In this document: positions 6,701 through 8,601 of the stretch, piece after piece | How positions within the stretch are numbered: the stretch's first letter is position 1 | Layout of the letters: each line of letters begins with the position of its first letter | From: an uncultured Burkholderiales bacterium | GTDB lineage: Bacteria > Pseudomonadota > Gammaproteobacteria > Burkholderiales > Burkholderiaceae | Assembly (NCBI GenBank): GCA_946480465.1 | Contig: CAMLJY010000147.1 | Span: 1-8,601 of the forward strand | DNA: 8,601 bases | Direction of reading: 5' to 3' | Made by a program: the position numbers and the translations under genes | The notes under the pieces: generated by a model | Told to the model about the DNA's origin: nothing | The model's database searches: none | Seen by the model: only the letters and a program-made list of their open reading frames with translations

Positions 6701-7185
6701 GAGCCAATGGCCGCGTTCAGGCCCGCGTCCTCGCGCATCAGGGCCTCGAAGCGTTCCTTCTCCCCGTCGCGCAGATAAGCCGCGAAGTTCACGGCCTGGA
6801 AGCCGGGGTAGTTGCTGTGCAGGTTGAGGCCGGCCACGTAGTCGCGGAACTCCTTGCGGGTCAGCTCGCGCTCGGTGTTGAAGCGCGCCTGCAGGCCGAC
6901 GAGCACGGCGGTGTAGTCGTCGAAGCGGCGCTCGACCTTGCGGGCGATGTCCAGCGCCGCGGCGTCGAAGCGCTCGCTGGCGCTGCTGGCCAGTTCGCTG
7001 CGGGTCAGCAGCGCCAGCGTGATGCTCAGTGCCAGCCCGGCCACCAGCACCACCAGCGGCAGCACGCCGGGCCGGCGCGCGGCGAATGCACGTGGACCGC
7101 CGGCGGCGCCTTCCGGTACCGCGGACGCCGCGGCCTCGGACGCCGCACGCCGCTCCTCGGCCCTGGATCGGCGCCGCGGAGTCAT
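3736..7185 (-). CDS. Membrane c-di-GMP cyclase/phosphodiesterase (CHASE-PAS-GAF-GGDEF-EAL)
   Basis: Bifunctional-type c-di-GMP enzyme of 1149 residues. TM1 is ~41-61 and TM2 ~379-399. Between them is a periplasmic CHASE-type domain (NYPGFQAVNF at ~125-134). Cytoplasmic PAS (~430-535) and GAF (~545-700) domains follow. The GGDEF domain starts at HDALTGLQNR; its motif is 792-796, and an intact inhibitory I-site RxxD (Arg783, Asp786) lies five residues upstream. The EAL domain has EALMRW (Glu920), Asn979, Glu1011, DDFGTGYSS (Asp1041, Asp1042), Lys1062 and Glu1098, all expected metal or catalytic positions. Both activities therefore look possible; many such proteins use GGDEF only as a GTP-sensing regulator. 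Start choice: ATG at 7185, overlapping the stop of a short leader ORF as ATGA. An in-frame GTG at 7281 with GAGGGG 9 nt upstream would add 32 residues. External signal unknown; CHASE ligands are usually small molecules. Confidence 0.95.
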   Translation of the reverse strand: MTPRRRSRAEERRAASEAAASAVPEGAAGGPRAFAARRPGVLPLVVLVAGLALSITLALLTRSELASSASERFDAAALDIARKVERRFDDYTAVLVGLQARFNTERELTRKEFRDYVAGLNLHSNYPGFQAVNFAAYLRDGEKERFEALMREDAGLNAAIGSPYTVKPPGQRAEYFPLAFIEPLAGNERLLGRDLGAMPQRGNALEQSRDTGGLASSGRRIRIGQQQQIGLAMRLPVYRAGMPVETVEQRRAAYVGTVGAGFSVPAMLKDVLGGRDAHATRRLRLIDAGPGTGATGTRTESRFVEPASVDDDQLLYDSAAPETAASATALRAASANAGTGAAPRVMRHLAFELGGRSWLIEVSDDAHAVVGAVDEAAPWLIGLAGAVISALLAGVVFSLGSAGSRAQALARDMTRHLRDSERQLEEAQRLAKLGSWILDAQSGRLACSSEARRILGLEDGAAAELGGVLSRVPAEERAEVEQHIREAAARRERREFEHHLLLVDGSERWLHVTVEPVDEGGAGKLRGVVRDDTQLRRSALRLQLEHEIARLLLADGEPNAVLAQALEAACVHLRWDCAALWRAGADGRARCTAAWRVADAPALEHFTRISRSLEYRADEGSLGRAWAGGIPVYVDRLQQVNDFTRDAFAGRAGLSVGLIVPTAAAGSMTALELYSRDARTADADALETLNVIAMQIAQYEQRMHAEQQLRHVASHDALTGLQNRAALERELSRAIKRSNRHRMRFAVMFIDLDRFKQINDTLGHGVGDMMIRVCGERLKALLREDDTVARFGGDEFVLLLENLSSPSDAAVLAKKALACFEEPFLTGGHELHISASIGVSVYPEDGVDAETLVKNADTAMYRAKERGRGSYCFYTAQMNAQGTERLMLESGLRRAVERGELELHYQPKMELGGQRIVGVEALMRWRHPALGMVSPAQFIPIAEETGLIESIGRWALERACADAVSWREAGMPALQVSVNLSPRQLGSRNVINEIRTILDTTGLEPGLLELEITEGAMMKNPEHAVKLLEDIRAMGVGLAIDDFGTGYSSLSYLRRFPLSTVKIDRAFIHDVSENADAQALVDSIITLAHGLRMKVVAEGVETMVQLDHLAQRGCDEIQGYLLCKPLPRDELCKFVLRHISTPFASPIAA

Positions 7186-7229
7186 GAGCACCGCCCATTG
7201 GGTTCGTTGCCGCGTCGGCGTTGCTTCAT
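7182..7229 (-). CDS. Possible 15-residue leader peptide coupled to the GGDEF-EAL gene
   Basis: ATG at 7229 has a good Shine-Dalgarno (AGGGAG, 6 nt upstream). It opens a 15-codon frame, Arg-rich and ending in Gly-Arg-Cys-Ser (MKQRRRGNEPNGRCS). Its TGA overlaps the ATG of the GGDEF-EAL gene as ATGA. The large gene has no convincing Shine-Dalgarno of its own at 7185, so re-initiation after this leader is a reasonable model. The peptide resembles no family I know. If the large gene instead starts at the GTG at 7281, this frame would be fortuitous. Confidence 0.4.
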   Translation of the reverse strand: MKQRRRGNEPNGRCS

Positions 7230-7511
7230 GTCGAGCTCCCTTGCCCTTGTGATCCAAACAGGTCGGCGCGCTCGCCGCCACACCGGCCTACCCCTCTGGC
7301 CGACCGGTGATTAGCATTTTTGCTGTTTCTCCTGCGACGAGTGGGGGAATCTGGGGCTGGAAACCGGCACAGTTTCACGCGCAGCGCGGCATGGCCGCTG
7401 CTTTGTCGTGGTAGCACCAAGCCACCCGTGCGGGGCACTGGACGGGCCTTTGTGGGGCCCTCTCGACCGGGGCTGTCAGGCCCTTGCCAACGGGACCCGG
7501 GACCGCGGAGC
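7230..7511. other. Intergenic region upstream of the GGDEF-EAL gene
   Basis: Together with the hairpin at 7512-7529, this makes a stretch of about 300 nt without a convincing gene. It is somewhat less GC-rich around 7305-7340. On the minus strand it must carry any promoter for the GGDEF-EAL gene: TGCTAAT at about 7310-7316 resembles an extended -10, but no -35 is recognisable. GCAGC (7381-7385) and GCTGC (7397-7401) frame an imperfect hairpin with an inner GGC/GCC stem, followed on the plus strand by CTTTGT. No known riboswitch, including the c-di-GMP classes, is recognisable. Short open frames here have coding-unlike composition. Confidence 0.5.
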
Positions 7512-7529
7512 GCCGGCGGCGCGGCCGGC
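7512..7529 (-). terminator. Weak hairpin after the spermidine-synthase-like gene
   Basis: GCCGGC at 7512-7517 and 7524-7529 can pair as a 6-bp stem with a 6-nt loop, 8 nt beyond the stop codon of the minus-strand gene. There is no T-tract. It is placed where a 3' structure is expected, but the strength of the evidence is low. Confidence 0.3.
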
Positions 7530-7537
7530 AGCCGTCT

Positions 7538-8305
7538 TCAGGCCGGGGCGCGGTACGGCCGCACCAGGCGCAGCCACTTGCGGGCCGGCAGGCCGAAGCG
7601 GCTCTGGATGGCCTCGGCGCGCGCGGTGAGCGTCTCGCGGTCGGGCACCTCCACGCCGCGGGCCGCCACGACCACCGTGTTGCCCTCGCGCGTGGGCGCG
7701 AGCTGCCACACCTGGTCGGGGCCGAAGGCCGCGGCGATCAGCGCGGCGCTGCGCTCGAAGCTGGCATCGCGGCCGAACAGGTTGACCGTCATCAGCCCGC
7801 CCGGCGCCAGCACGGCGCGGCAGGCGGCATAGAAGTCGGCGTCGTCCAGCACCGGCGCGGCGGCCTCGTGGTCGTACAGGTCGACGCACAACGCGTCCAC
7901 CGTCTGCAGGTGCGCCGGGTCGGCCACCCAGTCGGCCGCATCGGCTTGCAGCACGGCCAGTCGCTCGTCGTCCGCCGGCAGGTGGAACCACAGCCGGCAG
8001 GCGGCGATCACGGTGGGGTTCAGCTCCACGACGGTGGTCTTCATGCGCAGCACCTGATGCGTGAAGCGCGTGATCGCCGCACCGCCCAGGCCCAGCTGCA
8101 CCGCATGCCCGTCGGCCACCTGCGCGGTGGGCCGCCACAGCATCCACGCCATCATGCGCTGCACGTACTCCAGCTCGATCTGCCGCGGCTTGCGGATGCG
8201 CATCGCGCCCTGCACCCAGGGCGTGCCCAGGTGAAGGTAGCGCACGCCGTCGAATTCGGAGATCGTCGCGCCGGCCAGTGCCTGCCTGTTCTTCTTGCTC
8301 GTCAT
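7538..8305 (-). CDS. Spermidine-synthase-like protein (Rossmann methyltransferase fold)
   Basis: A 255-residue protein of the spermine/spermidine synthase-like branch of the SAM-dependent Rossmann fold. Visible motifs are the nucleotide loop QLGLGGAAITRF (70-81), acidic Glu94 (VVELNP) expected to hold the ribose, ADAADWV (121-127), and DLYD (142-145) at the place of the DxxD gate of true aminopropyltransferases. The STDPxGP context of that gate and the N-terminal YHE-type amine-binding motif are absent. Putrescine aminopropylation is therefore unlikely, and the substrate is unknown; databases often label such proteins spermidine synthase. The start ATG at 8305 overlaps the stop of the glycosylase gene as ATGA, implying translational coupling in one operon. 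An in-frame upstream extension overlaps the glycosylase and is not coding. Fold confident, reaction not. Confidence 0.85.
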   Translation of the reverse strand: MTSKKNRQALAGATISEFDGVRYLHLGTPWVQGAMRIRKPRQIELEYVQRMMAWMLWRPTAQVADGHAVQLGLGGAAITRFTHQVLRMKTTVVELNPTVIAACRLWFHLPADDERLAVLQADAADWVADPAHLQTVDALCVDLYDHEAAAPVLDDADFYAACRAVLAPGGLMTVNLFGRDASFERSAALIAAAFGPDQVWQLAPTREGNTVVVAARGVEVPDRETLTARAEAIQSRFGLPARKWLRLVRPYRAPA

Positions 8306-8601
8306 GCCAGCCCGTGCTGTTGAAAGACCTCGCGCCACGCCGCCAGCTTGCGCTCGAAGGACCAGCTGGCATTGGCCGGGCTGGTCGAGGGCAGCCGGTG
8401 CACCAGCAGCCCCAGCGCCTGCGTGATGCGCATGAAGCGCGCCGATTCGCCGCCGTTGTGCGCCACCGCCTGCAGCGCGGGGCAGCCGCGGCGCAGGCCG
8501 GCCAGGTCGTTCGGCACGGCGTCCTCGATCGCGCTGTCCAGGCTGCCTTCGCGGCGGCAGCTGGCGTAGACGTCCCACACCGCCAGGCCGCGGCGCTGCA
8601 G
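8302..8601 (-). CDS. Hypoxanthine-DNA glycosylase, UDG superfamily (3' part; 5' end beyond window)
   Basis: The visible C-terminal ~99 residues run without a break to the window edge, so the gene starts upstream of it. The reading contains LAVWDVYASCRREGSLDSAI, then NDLAG, a hydrophobic strand ending in HNGGESARF, and LPSTSPANASWSFERKLAAW near the end. This series fits the C-terminal half of the family-6 uracil-DNA-glycosylase superfamily (DNA-deoxyinosine/hypoxanthine glycosylases), where the SPANAS segment is the second conserved motif. The enzyme would excise hypoxanthine formed by adenine deamination, starting base-excision repair. The N-terminal catalytic motif lies outside the window and cannot be checked. 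It is the upstream partner of an overlapping gene pair with the spermidine-synthase-like gene. Confidence 0.85.
   Translation of the reverse strand: MQRRGLAVWDVYASCRREGSLDSAIEDAVPNDLAGLRRGCPALQAVAHNGGESARFMRITQALGLLVHRLPSTSPANASWSFERKLAAWREVFQQHGLA

Noticed and set aside
3772..7314. Very long plus-strand open frame (about 1180 codons)
   Set aside because: It is the antisense of the GGDEF-EAL gene, is rich in His/Gln/Arg/Ala with no recognisable domain, and is a known artefact of GC-rich codon use.
7226..7438. 70-codon minus-strand frame in the intergenic region
   Set aside because: No Shine-Dalgarno, no family resemblance, composition unlike neighbouring genes, and it overlaps the leader ORF start region.
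7230..7537. c-di-GMP or cobalamin riboswitch before the GGDEF-EAL gene
   Set aside because: Conserved box sequences of these riboswitch classes are not found on either strand.

Overview
The window is about 70% G+C by eye, densely packed, and reads as chromosomal DNA of a betaproteobacterium, most likely order Burkholderiales. This is inferred from base composition, from the MCP signalling-domain sequence, and from the pairing of a CHASE-PAS-GAF-GGDEF-EAL protein with a hypoxanthine-DNA-glycosylase/spermidine-synthase-like pair. No similarity search was possible. There are no rRNA or tRNA genes, transposases, phage genes or CRISPR arrays.

Layout. Positions 1-63 hold a tandem heptamer array (GCGCCGT) cut by the window edge. 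A sigma-28 (FliA)-like promoter at 131-157 precedes the only plus-strand gene, a methyl-accepting chemotaxis protein (213-2138). It converges on a minus-strand block. From 8601 down to 2182 this block runs: a 3' fragment of a hypoxanthine-DNA glycosylase gene; a 4-nt-overlapping spermidine-synthase-like gene (7538-8305); a gap of about 300 nt; a possible 15-codon leader ORF coupled by ATGA overlap to a 1149-residue c-di-GMP enzyme (3736-7185); two strong tandem hairpins; a 286-residue repeat protein (2780-3640); and a methylated-DNA--cysteine methyltransferase (2182-2739).

The most unusual object is the 286-residue protein. Its first ~140 residues carry a W-H-x-H...D-C signature like the glycine-rich-domain-protein-like family (GRDP-like, formerly DUF1399). 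The rest is eleven copies of a 10-14 residue unit with core A-W-C-S-[VIT]-E. Trp, Cys, Ser and Glu are invariant in all eleven although their Cys and Ser codons differ silently, which points to selection on the peptide. The array looks like a multi-core substrate, a metal- or thiol-bearing scaffold, or a repeat ligand. No modifying enzyme is visible nearby, so function is open.

The remaining genes fall into two themes: motility and second-messenger signalling (MCP under a flagellar-type promoter; a dual GGDEF/EAL protein with intact catalytic sites and I-site), and DNA-damage repair (Ogt-type alkyltransferase; hypoxanthine-DNA glycosylase). Nothing shows that the themes are functionally linked beyond adjacency.
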